From an uncultured Aquimarina sp. (GTDB taxonomy: Bacteria > Bacteroidota > Bacteroidia > Flavobacteriales > Flavobacteriaceae), in NCBI GenBank assembly GCA_947500545.1, contig CANMSO010000003.1:372001-436000 (forward strand): a DNA stretch of 64,000 nt, read 5' to 3'. Below are positions 18,818-29,718 of the stretch, piece by piece (position 1 is the stretch's first letter; the number at the start of each line of letters is the position of its first letter). The position numbers were made by a program, and so were the translations under genes. Below the pieces are notes generated by a model. It was given only the letters and a program-made list of their open reading frames with translations. It made no database searches and had not been told where the DNA came from.

Positions 18818-19013
18818 ACGATTTGCCGTACTTACGGGTATTGCTTTTGAAATGGGCGCTATCATTTTTGTGTTTGCATATATAGGTGAAAAAATAGATG
18901 CCTATTATATGCTTAGTGAGAAATGGTTTACCATTGTTTTTGTTCTATTGGGTGTTGCTACATCGCTATACTTGGTTATTAAACAATTAAACAAAATCAA
19001 TAAGTCTAATTGA
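18735..19013 (+). CDS. atpZ: AtpZ/AtpI-like small membrane protein
   Basis: 92 residues. Residues 27-82 form two membrane helices in the AtpZ pattern: FAVLTGIAFEMGAIIFVFAY, IGEKIDAYY, then WFTIVFVLLGVATSLYLVI. AtpZ-type proteins are encoded before F0 genes and are linked to c-ring assembly or ion supply. The only usable in-frame start is GTG at 18735, so 83 bp overlap the bactofilin gene; the overlap encodes an Asn/Gln/Asp-rich hydrophilic leader. Confidence 0.82.
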   Translation: MNKKQDNHNQEDNQLDQGNRKDKGNQLKRFAVLTGIAFEMGAIIFVFAYIGEKIDAYYMLSEKWFTIVFVLLGVATSLYLVIKQLNKINKSN

Positions 19014-19057
19014 TTTTGAAGCACAATTTGTTTCCTTTGCAGAATATTTATTTTGGT

Positions 19058-19435
19058 ATGCTTCAAAAAATAATTAGATTCATAAGCCTTTTTATACTTG
19101 TAGTCATAGGGGGCTACTTGACACATAAAACAATTGCAAATCAGGTTTTTTCAAGTCAAAACATTGACATAATCAACCTATCCTATATCTTTAATGCAGG
19201 ATTTACCTTTCTGTTTACCGTAACAATAATTCTTCTTAGTAATAAGTACAAATACCAAATAGGTTTTATCTTTTTGGTAGGAAGTTTTGTGAAAACTGGA
19301 ATTTTTCTAGCACTCATTAAGCTTAATAATATCGAAATCAACAAAAATGTGTTTCTTGATTTCTTTATACCTTATCTAATATGTTTAATTCTTGAAGTTT
19401 ATTATGTTTCAAAAATCCTAAAATCGGTTAAGTAA
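19058..19435 (+). CDS. Small polytopic membrane protein before atpB (DUF6168-like)
   Basis: About 125 residues from the ATG at 19058; a longer TTG start at 19010 would overlap the atpZ stop and is less likely. Four hydrophobic segments: IIRFISLFILVVIGGYL, YIFNAGFTFLFTVTIILL, YQIGFIFLVGSFVKTGIFLAL and FFIPYLICLILEVYYVSKIL. It fills the place of an AtpI-like subunit. I recall DUF6168 at this site in Flavobacteriia; the assignment is not proven. Role in ATP synthase assembly is inferred from position. Confidence 0.65.
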   Translation: MLQKIIRFISLFILVVIGGYLTHKTIANQVFSSQNIDIINLSYIFNAGFTFLFTVTIILLSNKYKYQIGFIFLVGSFVKTGIFLALIKLNNIEINKNVFLDFFIPYLICLILEVYYVSKILKSVK

Positions 19436-19516
19436 TTGATTTACAGGCTTTTTTTGGTTTTTTCGAATACTCAAACTTATTTAACTAAAATAGTTTAAGA
19501 ATCTAACTTAATTATG

Positions 19517-19524
19517 TACATTTG
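19517..19524 (+). promoter_or_regulatory. -7 element (TACATTTG) of the atp operon
   Basis: TACATTTG followed by C is an exact TAnnTTTG match, 33 bp before the atpB ATG at 19558. It covers the TTG at 19522 that opens the longest reading of atpB, so that longer start is ruled out. No clear -33 TTG. Confidence 0.65.
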
Positions 19525-19557
19525 CACGGAAATTTAGGAACCGAAATTCTATACGTA

Positions 19558-20863
<1,306 letters not shown>

Positions 20864-20872
20864 GAAATTCTA

Positions 20873-20909
20873 AATTACTACCTGTAACGGTTGGTTGTAG
20901 GTAGTAATT
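20873..20909 (+). promoter_or_regulatory. Stem-loop between atpE and atpF
   Basis: AATTACTACCT (20873-20883) pairs exactly with AGGTAGTAATT (20899-20909), and the inner bases extend the stem with mismatches. No T tract follows, so it is not a normal terminator. Position just after the c-subunit gene fits a processing or mRNA-stabilising element that raises c output. Confidence 0.6.
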
Positions 20910-20954
20910 GTTATAAAAGTTAGAGATTAGACAAAATAATTAAGCATATAAGAA

Positions 20955-21455
20955 ATGGATAAATTAATTAATGATTTTTCATTCGGACTATTTTTCTGGC
21001 AAGCATTAATACTTTTAGTATTACTCTTTTTATTAAGAAAGTATGCCTGGAAACCAATTTTGGATTCTTTAAATAATAGAGAAGAAGGAATTAAAAATGC
21101 ATTAGAGTCTGCAGAAGAAGCTAAGAAAGAAATGCAAAACCTTCAGGCAGATAATGAGCGAATCTTAAATGAAGCTAGAGCAGAACGTGATGGGATGCTT
21201 AAAGAAGCAAGACAGCTTAAAGAAAATATGATTTCTGATGCCAAATCAGAAGCACAGGCAGAGGCTGATAAGATTGTAGCACAAGCACAAGCTACTATAG
21301 CTAGTGAAAAGAAAGCTGCAATTGCAGAACTTAAAAGCCAAGTAGCTGGACTTTCTGTTGAGATTGCTGAAAAAGTAGTTAGAAAAGAATTAGATAACAA
21401 AGACAAACAACTAGAGTTGGTAGAGTCTATGTTAGGAGATGTTACTTTAAAATAA
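20955..21455 (+). CDS. atpF: ATP synthase F0 subunit b
   Basis: 166 residues. One N-terminal membrane helix (FGLFFWQALILLVLLFLL) followed by RKYAWKPILDSLNNREEGI and a long Glu/Ala/Lys-rich coiled coil to about residue 130. It forms the peripheral stalk with delta. Start ATG 20955; stop six bases before atpH. Confidence 0.95.
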   Translation: MDKLINDFSFGLFFWQALILLVLLFLLRKYAWKPILDSLNNREEGIKNALESAEEAKKEMQNLQADNERILNEARAERDGMLKEARQLKENMISDAKSEAQAEADKIVAQAQATIASEKKAAIAELKSQVAGLSVEIAEKVVRKELDNKDKQLELVESMLGDVTLK

Positions 21456-21461
21456 TCATAC

Positions 21462-21989
21462 ATGAGTAGAGCAGCAATACGTTATGCAAAGGCAGTTTTG
21501 AGTTTGGCTCAAGATAAAAAAGCGACTGAAGATGTTCAAAAGGACATGCAAAGTATTATCGCTACCGTAGATAATAGCGCCGAGCTCAGAATGGTATTAA
21601 ATAGCCCGTTGATTAAAAGTGAGATAAAACTTGCCTCGTTACGCGAGATTTTCAAAAGCACAGGTGACATTACACAAAAGCTTTTTGATACCCTGTTAGA
21701 GAACAAAAGAGTAGAGTTGTTGGCAGATGTTGCCAAACAATACATCGTTTTATTCGATCAGTTAAATAATACCCAAGTTGCAAAAGTAACAACAGCAGTG
21801 CCTTTGGATAAAGCGTTAGGCGCAAAGGTACAAGCTAAGGTAAAGGAGCTTACAGGAAACGAAGCGACTATAGAGAATATTATCGACGAAAGTATTATTG
21901 GTGGATTTATTCTTAGAGTAGGAGATTTGCAATACAACGCCAGTATAGCAAATAAGCTTACAACATTAAAAAGAGAATTAAGTAATTAA
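21462..21989 (+). CDS. atpH: ATP synthase F1 subunit delta
   Basis: 175 residues. N-terminal six-helix OSCP domain starting SRAAIRYAKAVLSLAQD, and the conserved C-terminal signature (ATIENIIDESIIGGFILRVGD). It ties the peripheral stalk to the top of F1. It lies between atpF and atpA as in most bacteria. Confidence 0.94.
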   Translation: MSRAAIRYAKAVLSLAQDKKATEDVQKDMQSIIATVDNSAELRMVLNSPLIKSEIKLASLREIFKSTGDITQKLFDTLLENKRVELLADVAKQYIVLFDQLNNTQVAKVTTAVPLDKALGAKVQAKVKELTGNEATIENIIDESIIGGFILRVGDLQYNASIANKLTTLKRELSN

Positions 21990-22064
21990 TAATTACTTTA
22001 ATTATAATAAATATTAATAATAAGAGAATGAGTAGTAAAGCTTATTCTTCTAAATTACTATAAA

Positions 22065-23645
22065 ATGGCAGAAGTGAACCCTGCTGAAGTATCAGCAATA
22101 TTAAAACAACAATTATCTGGATTTGAAGCATCAGCTTCATTAGAAGAGGTAGGTACTGTATTACAGATAGGTGATGGTATCGCTCGTGTATACGGATTAT
22201 CTAATGCTCAATATGGAGAATTGGTACAATTCGATTCTGGATTAGAAGGTATCGTACTTAACCTTGAAGAGGATAATGTTGGGGTGGTACTTTTAGGACC
22301 TTATACAGATGTTAAAGAAGGTGCAACAGTGAAGCGTACACAACGTATTGCATCTATTAACGTTGGAGAAGGAATCGTAGGACGTGTAGTAGGCACCCTA
22401 GGTAATCCAATCGATGGTAAAGGTCCAATAGAAGGTGAAACGTTCGAAATGCCATTAGAGCGTAAAGCTCCTGGTGTAATTTTCCGTCAACCGGTAACAG
22501 AACCACTTCAAACTGGGATTAAATCAATCGATGCCATGGTACCAATCGGAAGAGGGCAACGTGAGTTAGTAATCGGTGACCGTCAGACTGGTAAAACAAC
22601 AGTTTGTATCGATACAATCCTTAACCAAAAAGAATTTTATGATGCTGGTGAGCCGGTATACTGTATCTATGTTGCCATTGGGCAAAAAGCATCTACAGTT
22701 GCACTAATCGCTAAAGTATTAGAAGATAAAGGAGCAATGGCGTATACGACTATCGTAGCTGCTAATGCTTCAGATCCTGCTCCAATGCAGGTATATGCTC
22801 CATTTGCTGGTGCAGCTATCGGTGAGTATTTTAGAGATACTGGTCGTCCTGCATTAATTATCTATGACGATTTATCAAAACAAGCGGTAGCATATCGTGA
22901 GGTATCATTATTATTACGTCGTCCACCAGGTCGTGAGGCGTATCCTGGAGATGTATTTTACCTTCACTCTAGGTTGTTAGAGCGTGCAGCAAAAGTTATT
23001 GCAGATGATGGTATTGCCAAAGATATGAATGACCTTCCTGATTCTTTAAAAGATAAAGTAAAAGGTGGTGGATCATTAACAGCTTTACCAATTATTGAAA
23101 CACAAGCAGGTGATGTATCAGCATATATCCCAACAAACGTAATCTCGATTACGGATGGGCAGATATTCTTAACTTCAGACTTATTTAACTCTGGTGTTCG
23201 TCCGGCAATTAACGTTGGTATCTCTGTATCACGTGTTGGTGGATCTGCACAGATCAAATCAATGAAGAAAGTTGCAGGTACATTAAAGCTTGACCAGGCG
23301 CAGTTCCGTGAACTAGAAGCATTTGCTAAGTTTGGTTCTGACCTTGATGCAGCAACATTAAACGTAATCGAAAAAGGAAAGCGTAATGTTGAAATCCTAA
23401 AGCAAGCTCAAAATGATCCTTATACTGTAGAAGATCAGATTGCGATTATCTACGCAGGATCTAAGAACTTACTTAGAGATGTTCCTGTAAACAAAATAAA
23501 AGAATTTGAAAGTGACTTTATAGAATATCTTAATGCTAAGCATAGAGATACTTTAGATACTCTAAAAGCTGGAAAACTTACAGACGAAGTAACTGATGTG
23601 TTATTGTCTGCTTGTAAAGAGATATCAGCTAAGTATAAAGGATAA
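22065..23645 (+). CDS. atpA: ATP synthase F1 subunit alpha
   Basis: 526 residues. P-loop GDRQTGKTT, the [11 protein letters not shown] segment, [20 protein letters not shown], and the Arg in [13 protein letters not shown] that reaches the catalytic site of beta. It is the non-catalytic nucleotide-binding subunit. Codons are cleaner and more uniform than in neighbours, as for a highly expressed gene. The partner beta gene is not in this window. Confidence 0.97.
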   Translation: MAEVNPAEVSAILKQQLSGFEASASLEEVGTVLQIGDGIARVYGLSNAQYGELVQFDSGLEGIVLNLEEDNVGVVLLGPYTDVKEGATVKRTQRIASINVGEGIVGRVVGTLGNPIDGKGPIEGETFEMPLERKAPGVIFRQPVTEPLQTGIKSIDAMVPIGRGQRELVIGDRQTGKTTVCIDTILNQKEFYDAGEPVYCIYVAIGQKASTVALIAKVLEDKGAMAYTTIVAANASDPAPMQVYAPFAGAAIGEYFRDTGRPALIIYDDLSKQAVAYREVSLLLRRPPGREAYPGDVFYLHSRLLERAAKVIADDGIAKDMNDLPDSLKDKVKGGGSLTALPIIETQAGDVSAYIPTNVISITDGQIFLTSDLFNSGVRPAINVGISVSRVGGSAQIKSMKKVAGTLKLDQAQFRELEAFAKFGSDLDAATLNVIEKGKRNVEILKQAQNDPYTVEDQIAIIYAGSKNLLRDVPVNKIKEFESDFIEYLNAKHRDTLDTLKAGKLTDEVTDVLLSACKEISAKYKG

Positions 23646-23688
23646 TAAAAATTCATAATTCTGAATTCAGAATTCATAATTATAAGAA

Positions 23689-24549
23689 ATGGCGAATTTA
23701 AAAGAATTACGTAATAGGATTACCTCTGTATCTTCAACGATGCAAATTACCAGTGCCATGAAAATGGTATCTGCCGCAAAGTTGAACAAGGCACAGATGG
23801 CGATTACAGCTATGCGTCCTTATGCAGATAAACTTACAGAGTTATTGCAAAGCTTAAGCGCTTCTCTAGAAGGAGATAGTGGTAGTGCCTATGCAGAGCA
23901 ACGCGAAGTAAATAAAGTATTAGTGGTAGCAATTGCTTCTAATCGTGGTTTGGCCGGTGCTTTTAACACAAATATCGTTAAGGCGGTAAGGGACCTATAT
24001 GAAAATGAGTATAGTGGAAAGCAAGTTGATTTTGTTACCGTTGGTAAAAAGGTTAATGATGTAGTGTCCAAAACGCATACAATTGTTGCCAATAAAAGTG
24101 AAGTCTTTGATGACCTTACTTTTGCAAACGTTGCAAACATTGCTGAAGAGTTAATGCAGTTGTTTACTAGTGGTTCTTATGACAAGATTGTTATCGTGTA
24201 TAATAAGTTTAGAAATGCAGCTACGCAAGATGTTACTACAGAACAGTTTTTGCCAATCGTTCCAGTAGAAAATGCAACAGCATCCAATATTGATTATATT
24301 TTTGAGCCGGCAAAAGAGGAGATTGTAGAGCAGTTGATTCCTAAGTCGCTTAAAACACAATTGTATAAGGCAATTCGTGATTCATTTGCATCTGAGCACG
24401 GTGCGCGTATGACAGCAATGCATAAGGCTACCGATAATGCTACAGAACTAAGAGACGCACTTAAGTTGTCTTACAACAAAGCAAGACAAGCTGCTATTAC
24501 TAATGAGATCTTAGAGATTGTTGGTGGTGCAGAAGCGTTGAATAATTAA
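23689..24549 (+). CDS. atpG: ATP synthase F1 subunit gamma
   Basis: 286 residues. The N-terminal rotor helix ends with ITSAMKMVSAAKLNKAQ and the C-terminal helix contains MHKATDNA and SYNKARQAAITNEILEIVGG, the family signature. It is the central shaft. Last gene of the operon; a terminator follows 24 bp on. An inverted-repeat-like ATTCATAATTCTGAATTC string sits before the start at about 23650. Confidence 0.96.
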   Translation: MANLKELRNRITSVSSTMQITSAMKMVSAAKLNKAQMAITAMRPYADKLTELLQSLSASLEGDSGSAYAEQREVNKVLVVAIASNRGLAGAFNTNIVKAVRDLYENEYSGKQVDFVTVGKKVNDVVSKTHTIVANKSEVFDDLTFANVANIAEELMQLFTSGSYDKIVIVYNKFRNAATQDVTTEQFLPIVPVENATASNIDYIFEPAKEEIVEQLIPKSLKTQLYKAIRDSFASEHGARMTAMHKATDNATELRDALKLSYNKARQAAITNEILEIVGGAEALNN

Positions 24550-24572
24550 TAGATTATTTCAAATTATATATG

Positions 24573-24605
24573 GCCTCATAAGTTAACTTATGAGGCTTTT
24601 TGTTT
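24573..24605 (+). terminator. Rho-independent terminator of the atp operon
   Basis: Palindrome GCCTCATAAGTT/AACTTATGAGGC (24573-24596) with no unpaired spacer, followed by TTTTTGTTT. Placed 24 bp after the atpG stop. Confidence 0.92.
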
Positions 24606-24708
24606 ATAAAAATATTTATCATTTACCTATATTTATAGATCCAAAGTGACATGTTTTCTTCTTTGGCATCAGTTTTGTTTTTAAAACAATAGATAAACAA
24701 ATGAAACA

Positions 24709-25164
24709 ATGAATTTGAAAGCTATATTTACCAAAGTTTGTGTTCTAGTACTACTTGCTACACATACACAATGCGCAACCAGTCAAAAAATGGATACTAC
24801 ACTACCAATGCAGATCGATAATGCATACTTCGAGAAATGGACAGATGCAGATAATGAGGCTGGCTTTACCGTTTATATTCCCGCAGATGCAACCGCTATG
24901 TTAACATTGGATTTTGCCTATTTCAAAGGAAAAAAGATTACTCTCATTCTTGATACTGATATGTCCGTTTATAAAGGACGATATACATATCCAAAAAGAG
25001 ATAATGATCTTGTTATGAGTGATGATCCCAAGAAGGAATTCAAAAACACAGTGACTGGCATAGAACGAATACCCTTTAGACTCAAGGACAATGAATGTGT
25101 TGTTACGTACACCAAGGATGGTACGCAGGGGCATTTCAAAATAGACAATTTACCCGAGAAGTGA
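24709..25164 (+). CDS. Exported protein of unknown function, possible lipoprotein
   Basis: 151 residues. Hydrophobic N-terminal segment (IFTKVCVLVLLATHT) and a Cys at 22; the -1 Gln makes a poor lipobox, so plain secretion is also possible. The mature part is beta-rich (FTVYIPADATAMLTLDFAYFKG) with no motif I recognise. It stands alone between the atp terminator and the envelope operon. Confidence 0.6.
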   Translation: MNLKAIFTKVCVLVLLATHTQCATSQKMDTTLPMQIDNAYFEKWTDADNEAGFTVYIPADATAMLTLDFAYFKGKKITLILDTDMSVYKGRYTYPKRDNDLVMSDDPKKEFKNTVTGIERIPFRLKDNECVVTYTKDGTQGHFKIDNLPEK

Positions 25165-25325
25165 GCAATTATAATTGGTTACGTATTTACAATAAATGAT
25201 TATTTGTGAATTCGATCTAACTCTTAAAAAATAATAAAATAAATAGATCAAAAAGAGCAAGTAATTACCTAAGCTAGCAAAGGCGATAAAAAATTGTATT
25301 TTTACAGTTACAATTAGACCACCAG

Positions 25326-26780
25326 TTGAGCATATTTCAGAAATTATTTAAGCAAACCTTTATCTACGGATTAGCAACAGTGCTCCCACGCATGTTGTCT
25401 TTTTTGTTGGTTATTGTGCACACTAAGTATTTAGATGGTCCAGTGTCTTATGGTCGAGTAACCATTTTGTTTTCTTGGGTTATAGTCTTTAATGTCCTTC
25501 TGGCCTATGGAATGGAAACTTCTTTTTTTAGATTCCTAAATCTAGATCAATTCAAGAATAAAGTAACGAGTACATCGGCAATTTCTATTGTCGTTTCTAC
25601 CTTGGTTTTTGGAGTTTTGGCTTTTCTGGGACAAGATTTAATATCGTCTCTTATAGGTATTGAAAAAGAATTTCTTATCTATGTAATTCTTATTTTGGTT
25701 TTAGATGCATTGGTGATTATTCCTTTTGCTAGTTTAAGAGCTCAGGAAAGACCAATCCGATATTCAGTTATTAAAATTACCAATGTTGTAATTTATGCAT
25801 CACTTAATGTATTCTTCCTTATATTTTTACCGGACTTATCAAAGGAAGTAGATTGGTTTCAAGATATTTATATAGAAAATTTTGAAGTACAGTACATATT
25901 TATGTCTTTGGTTGTGGCAAGTGCAGTCACATTATTATTGATGTTTCCGTTCTATTTCAATATCAAATATCGTTTTGATAAAGAACTTTGGAGGAAGATG
26001 ATGATATATGGTACTCCAATTTTAATTTCGGGACTTGCATTTGCTATAAATGAACATTTTGACAAAATCCTATTAGAGTGGATGGTTGGTGGTGAAGAAG
26101 GTTTATTTGATTCTGGGGCTTACGGGGCATGTTACAAATTGGCTTTATTTATGACATTGTTTGCTACAGCTTTTAGAATGGGTATTGAACCTTTCTTTTT
26201 TAGTCATGCACAGGATAAAAATGCCCCAAAAACATATGCGATGATTACTCAATACTTTGTGATTTTTGGATCAGTTATCTTAATTGCGGTAGTCACATTT
26301 TCAGATTTCTTGAAAGAAAACATGATTCCAAACTCTGATTATTGGGGGGCAATGGTGGTAGTTCCAATCATATTGCTTGCAAATCTATGCTTGGGAATCT
26401 ATCACAACCTTTCGGTTTGGTATAAAATTACAGATAGAACAAAATTTGGAGCTTACATTTCTGTAGTAGGAGCAATAATTACTTTAGGGCTCAATTTGAT
26501 ATTAATCCCTAAATATAGCTACTTAGGATCGGCTATTGCAACTTTGGCAGCTTATGGATCTATGATGGTATTGTCTTGGTATTTTGGAAGGAAATATTAC
26601 CCTATACCTTACAATTTGAAAAAGATAAGTTTATATCTTACACTATCCATTGGTTTTTCAATCTTGTCATTTTACGTTTTTGATAGTAATTATATGATTT
26701 CTATTCCGTTGTTACTTGTGTTTTTAGTAATTTTGTACGCCTCTGAAAAAAGAGAATTAAAACAGATTTTAAAGAAATAA
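25326..26780 (+). CDS. Polysaccharide flippase-like membrane protein (MATE/MOP superfamily)
   Basis: 484 residues, about fourteen hydrophobic segments. The N-terminal FKQTFIYGLATVLPRMLSFL and the later YGTPILISGLAFAINEHFDK are typical of Wzx/RfbX-like exporters of lipid-linked sugars. The start is TTG at 25326. It heads a run with dut and a sugar nucleotidyltransferase, an order I recall as conserved in Flavobacteriia. The substrate may be an envelope glycan or lipid intermediate. Confidence 0.85.
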   Translation: MSIFQKLFKQTFIYGLATVLPRMLSFLLVIVHTKYLDGPVSYGRVTILFSWVIVFNVLLAYGMETSFFRFLNLDQFKNKVTSTSAISIVVSTLVFGVLAFLGQDLISSLIGIEKEFLIYVILILVLDALVIIPFASLRAQERPIRYSVIKITNVVIYASLNVFFLIFLPDLSKEVDWFQDIYIENFEVQYIFMSLVVASAVTLLLMFPFYFNIKYRFDKELWRKMMIYGTPILISGLAFAINEHFDKILLEWMVGGEEGLFDSGAYGACYKLALFMTLFATAFRMGIEPFFFSHAQDKNAPKTYAMITQYFVIFGSVILIAVVTFSDFLKENMIPNSDYWGAMVVVPIILLANLCLGIYHNLSVWYKITDRTKFGAYISVVGAIITLGLNLILIPKYSYLGSAIATLAAYGSMMVLSWYFGRKYYPIPYNLKKISLYLTLSIGFSILSFYVFDSNYMISIPLLLVFLVILYASEKRELKQILKK

Positions 26781-26810
26781 CTACTCACAATCCTGGGTAT
26801 ACAAGTAAAT

Positions 26811-27245
26811 ATGCAAATAAGAATAATTAACAGGTCATCTCACGATTTACCTCACTACGAAACGATTGCCTCTGCAGGTATGGATCTTAGGGCAAATATA
26901 GCAGAATCGATAACTTTAAAGCCGCTTGAACGTGCTATCATAAAAACAGGCCTTTTTATGGAACTACCTGTGGGTTACGAAGCACAAGTAAGACCACGCA
27001 GCGGTCTGGCAGCAAAAAAGGGAATCACTGTACTTAATGCTCCAGGGACCATTGATGCGGATTATAGAGGAGAAGTAGGTGTGATATTAGTGAATCTATC
27101 TAATCAGGATTTTACCATAGAAAATGGAGAGCGTGTGGCGCAAATGGTAATAGCCAAACACGAACGTGCCGAATGGCTAGAAGTTACTGAACTTTCTGAA
27201 ACCTCTAGAGGCGAAGGAGGATTTGGCAGCACAGGAGTAAAATAA
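26811..27245 (+). CDS. dut: dUTP diphosphatase
   Basis: 144 residues with all five dUTPase motifs: [18 protein letters not shown], the catalytic [22 protein letters not shown] and the C-terminal [10 protein letters not shown] that closes on substrate. It removes dUTP and supplies dUMP for thymidylate synthesis. Confidence 0.97.
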   Translation: MQIRIINRSSHDLPHYETIASAGMDLRANIAESITLKPLERAIIKTGLFMELPVGYEAQVRPRSGLAAKKGITVLNAPGTIDADYRGEVGVILVNLSNQDFTIENGERVAQMVIAKHERAEWLEVTELSETSRGEGGFGSTGVK

Positions 27246-27280
27246 TAAAAGATTAACCATCATATAACCAATAAAAGCAA

Positions 27281-28297
27281 ATGAAAATTATTGTACCTAT
27301 GGCAGGAAGAGGTTCTAGACTTAGACCTCATACGCTTACCGTTCCAAAACCTTTAATTCCGGTAGCAGGAGAACCAATTGTTCATCGATTAGTTTCTGAT
27401 ATCGCCAAGGTTTTAGGAGAACCAATCGAAGAGATAGCCTTTGTATTAGGCGATCCTGCTTTTTTTGGAGATGATGTAGTAACTAGCTTGACCTCATTGG
27501 CAGAAGGTCTTGGAGCCAAGGCTTCAATTTACAGACAAGATGAACCATTAGGTACTGGTCATGCAATCATGTGTGCTCAGGAATCTTTATCTGGACCAGC
27601 GGTTATAGCATACGCAGATACGTTAATTCGTGCAGATTTTAATTTGGATAAAGAAGCAGATGCTGTGATATGGGTAAAACAGGTTGATCAACCAGAAGCC
27701 TACGGAGTAGTAAAGCTTAATGATAAAAAACAAATCGTAGAACTTGTTGAAAAGCCAGAGAAGTTTGTGTCAGACCTTGCTGTTATTGGGATTTATTACT
27801 TCAAAGATGTAGCGGTACTAAAAAATGAACTCCAGTACGTTTTGGATAATAATATCATCAATGGTGGAGAATACCAGATTAATGATGGTATTAAAAGAAT
27901 GATGAGTGACGGAAAAGTGTTTGTTACTGGCCAAGTGGATGAGTGGATGGATTGTGGAAATAAAAATGTTACCGTTGAAACGAACACAAGAATGTTAGGG
28001 TTTTTAGAAAAAGACGGTGTGCAACTTGTAAGTGATACAATTACTCAGGAAAATGCAACTATAATTCCACCATGCTATATTGGTGAAAATGTTACATTGC
28101 GAAATACTACTGTAGGACCAAATGTTTCTATAGGAGATGGATGTACTGTACTAGATACTACTATTAAAAATAGCTTAGTACAGACCAAAACTATAATAAA
28201 AAATGCTACCTTGGACAATGCTATGATAGGTAATAATGCCAAGTATGATGGAAAATTTACTACAATTAGTATAGGAGATTATTCAGTTTTGGAATAA
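27281..28297 (+). CDS. Sugar-1-phosphate nucleotidyltransferase
   Basis: 338 residues. N-terminal nucleotidyltransferase domain: VPMAGRGSRLRPHT and VPKPLIPVAGEP give the GxGxRLxP...PKP pattern; EPLGTGHAI and VEKPEKF follow. The C-terminal part (from about residue 255) has left-handed beta-helix hexapeptide repeats (ATIIPPCYIGENVTLRN, VGPNVSIGDG). It resembles RfbA/GlmU-type enzymes that make NDP-sugars from NTP and sugar-1-phosphate. Exact substrate not readable. Confidence 0.88.
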   Translation: MKIIVPMAGRGSRLRPHTLTVPKPLIPVAGEPIVHRLVSDIAKVLGEPIEEIAFVLGDPAFFGDDVVTSLTSLAEGLGAKASIYRQDEPLGTGHAIMCAQESLSGPAVIAYADTLIRADFNLDKEADAVIWVKQVDQPEAYGVVKLNDKKQIVELVEKPEKFVSDLAVIGIYYFKDVAVLKNELQYVLDNNIINGGEYQINDGIKRMMSDGKVFVTGQVDEWMDCGNKNVTVETNTRMLGFLEKDGVQLVSDTITQENATIIPPCYIGENVTLRNTTVGPNVSIGDGCTVLDTTIKNSLVQTKTIIKNATLDNAMIGNNAKYDGKFTTISIGDYSVLE

Positions 28298-28338
28298 TTT
28301 ATGATGAAACAATATGGAAGCGTCTTCAAGTTAGTTTT

Positions 28339-29712
28339 ATGATCAAATATTGTAGATATATATGCTTTTTAGGTTTATTCTTCGGGATAGGAAATGGCAT
28401 GTCCTTTTCCCAAGAAATAGAACCCAAGCAGGATATTAATATCGATGATCTTGGAAATGTTTCCGATGAATTTCAGGAAAGTTTTTTTGAAGCACTAAAG
28501 CAAAAGGCCATTACCAATTATGACAAGGCTATAGAAGCACTTGAAAAATGTATAGAAATAGACCCAACTCCTAATTATTTGTACCTAGAACTAGGTAAAA
28601 ATTATTTAGAACTAAAGGTGTATAGTAAAGCCGAAGAAAATTTTAACAAAGTACTAAAGGTTAAACCTAATGACAGATATGTTTTAGAACTGTTATATGA
28701 AGTTTATTTTCAGCAACACAAGTACAAAGAATCGGTTGGAGTAGTAGAAAAATTGGTGGTGTTTAATTCTATGTTCAAAGAGCAATTGGCTAATCTATAT
28801 TTTCTTGAAAAAAGGTATGACGATGCATTAACTGTTTTAGATGAATTAAATGATGAATATGGTATAGATTCATATCGTAATCAGTTAAGGAAAAGAATTA
28901 CATCCAAAATTACTGATCCAAATAGTCAGATTACACGATTAGAAAATAAAATCAAAGAGAACCCTAAGGTAGAACAAAATTATCTTAACCTCATATATTT
29001 ATACAGTCAGGACAATCAGAAAAATAAGGCATACGCAACCGCTAAATTACTTTTAAAGAAGAAGCCAAAGTCAGAATTGGTACACTTGGCATTATATAAG
29101 TTTTATCTAGAAGACAATAAGACAGACGATGCTATCGCCTCAATGAAAATAGCTTTACAAAGTGATAAAGTAGATACCGAATCTAAGTATAAAATAATAA
29201 ATGATTTTTTGCCTTTTTTAGAAAAAAACCCACAATATGAACCCCAGTTAACAGAGATTATGTCATTGCTCTCTGGAGGTGCAGATAACGCTAAGGTTTT
29301 TACAGAACTGGGGCATTTTTATTATAAAAATGATAGGAAAGAGCAGGCGCTTAATTTTTATGAAAGAGGTATAAAAAGTAATGCCAATGATTTTGGATTG
29401 TTAAAAAGGATTTTGTTGTTGCAATTAGATCTAAAGCGATATGAGAAAGCAGAAATTGGTAGCGAATTAGCAATAGAAATGTATCCTGCACAGCCTATTT
29501 TTTATTTGATAAGTGGAGTTTCGCTTATTAATGGCGAAAAACCTCAAGAAGCAATTGATATACTTACGTCTGGTATTGATTATATTATTGATGACCAGAA
29601 AATGGAATCAGATTTTTACATACAAATTAGCGAAGCATATCAAAAGATGGGTGATAGCACAAAAGCTTCAGAATATCAACAGAAGGCAATTCAACTTCAG
29701 AAAAAGTCATAA
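28339..29712 (+). CDS. Exported TPR protein
   Basis: 457 residues. Signal peptide with likely cleavage after GNGMSFSQ (about residue 25), then TPR units over most of the length, for example NYDKAIEALEKCIEIDP, VYSKAEENFNKVLKVKPNDR and KEQALNFYERGIKSNAND. TPR arrays bind partner proteins. Six bases from the DUF4292 gene and in the same operon, so a periplasmic scaffold role in envelope building is plausible (inference). Confidence 0.82.
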   Translation: MIKYCRYICFLGLFFGIGNGMSFSQEIEPKQDINIDDLGNVSDEFQESFFEALKQKAITNYDKAIEALEKCIEIDPTPNYLYLELGKNYLELKVYSKAEENFNKVLKVKPNDRYVLELLYEVYFQQHKYKESVGVVEKLVVFNSMFKEQLANLYFLEKRYDDALTVLDELNDEYGIDSYRNQLRKRITSKITDPNSQITRLENKIKENPKVEQNYLNLIYLYSQDNQKNKAYATAKLLLKKKPKSELVHLALYKFYLEDNKTDDAIASMKIALQSDKVDTESKYKIINDFLPFLEKNPQYEPQLTEIMSLLSGGADNAKVFTELGHFYYKNDRKEQALNFYERGIKSNANDFGLLKRILLLQLDLKRYEKAEIGSELAIEMYPAQPIFYLISGVSLINGEKPQEAIDILTSGIDYIIDDQKMESDFYIQISEAYQKMGDSTKASEYQQKAIQLQKKS

Positions 29713-29718
29713 CGATTA

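Noticed and set aside
19522..19557. N-terminal extension of AtpB from TTG 19522
   Set aside because: The TTG is part of the -7 element TACATTTG, and the signal peptide begins properly at ATG 19558.
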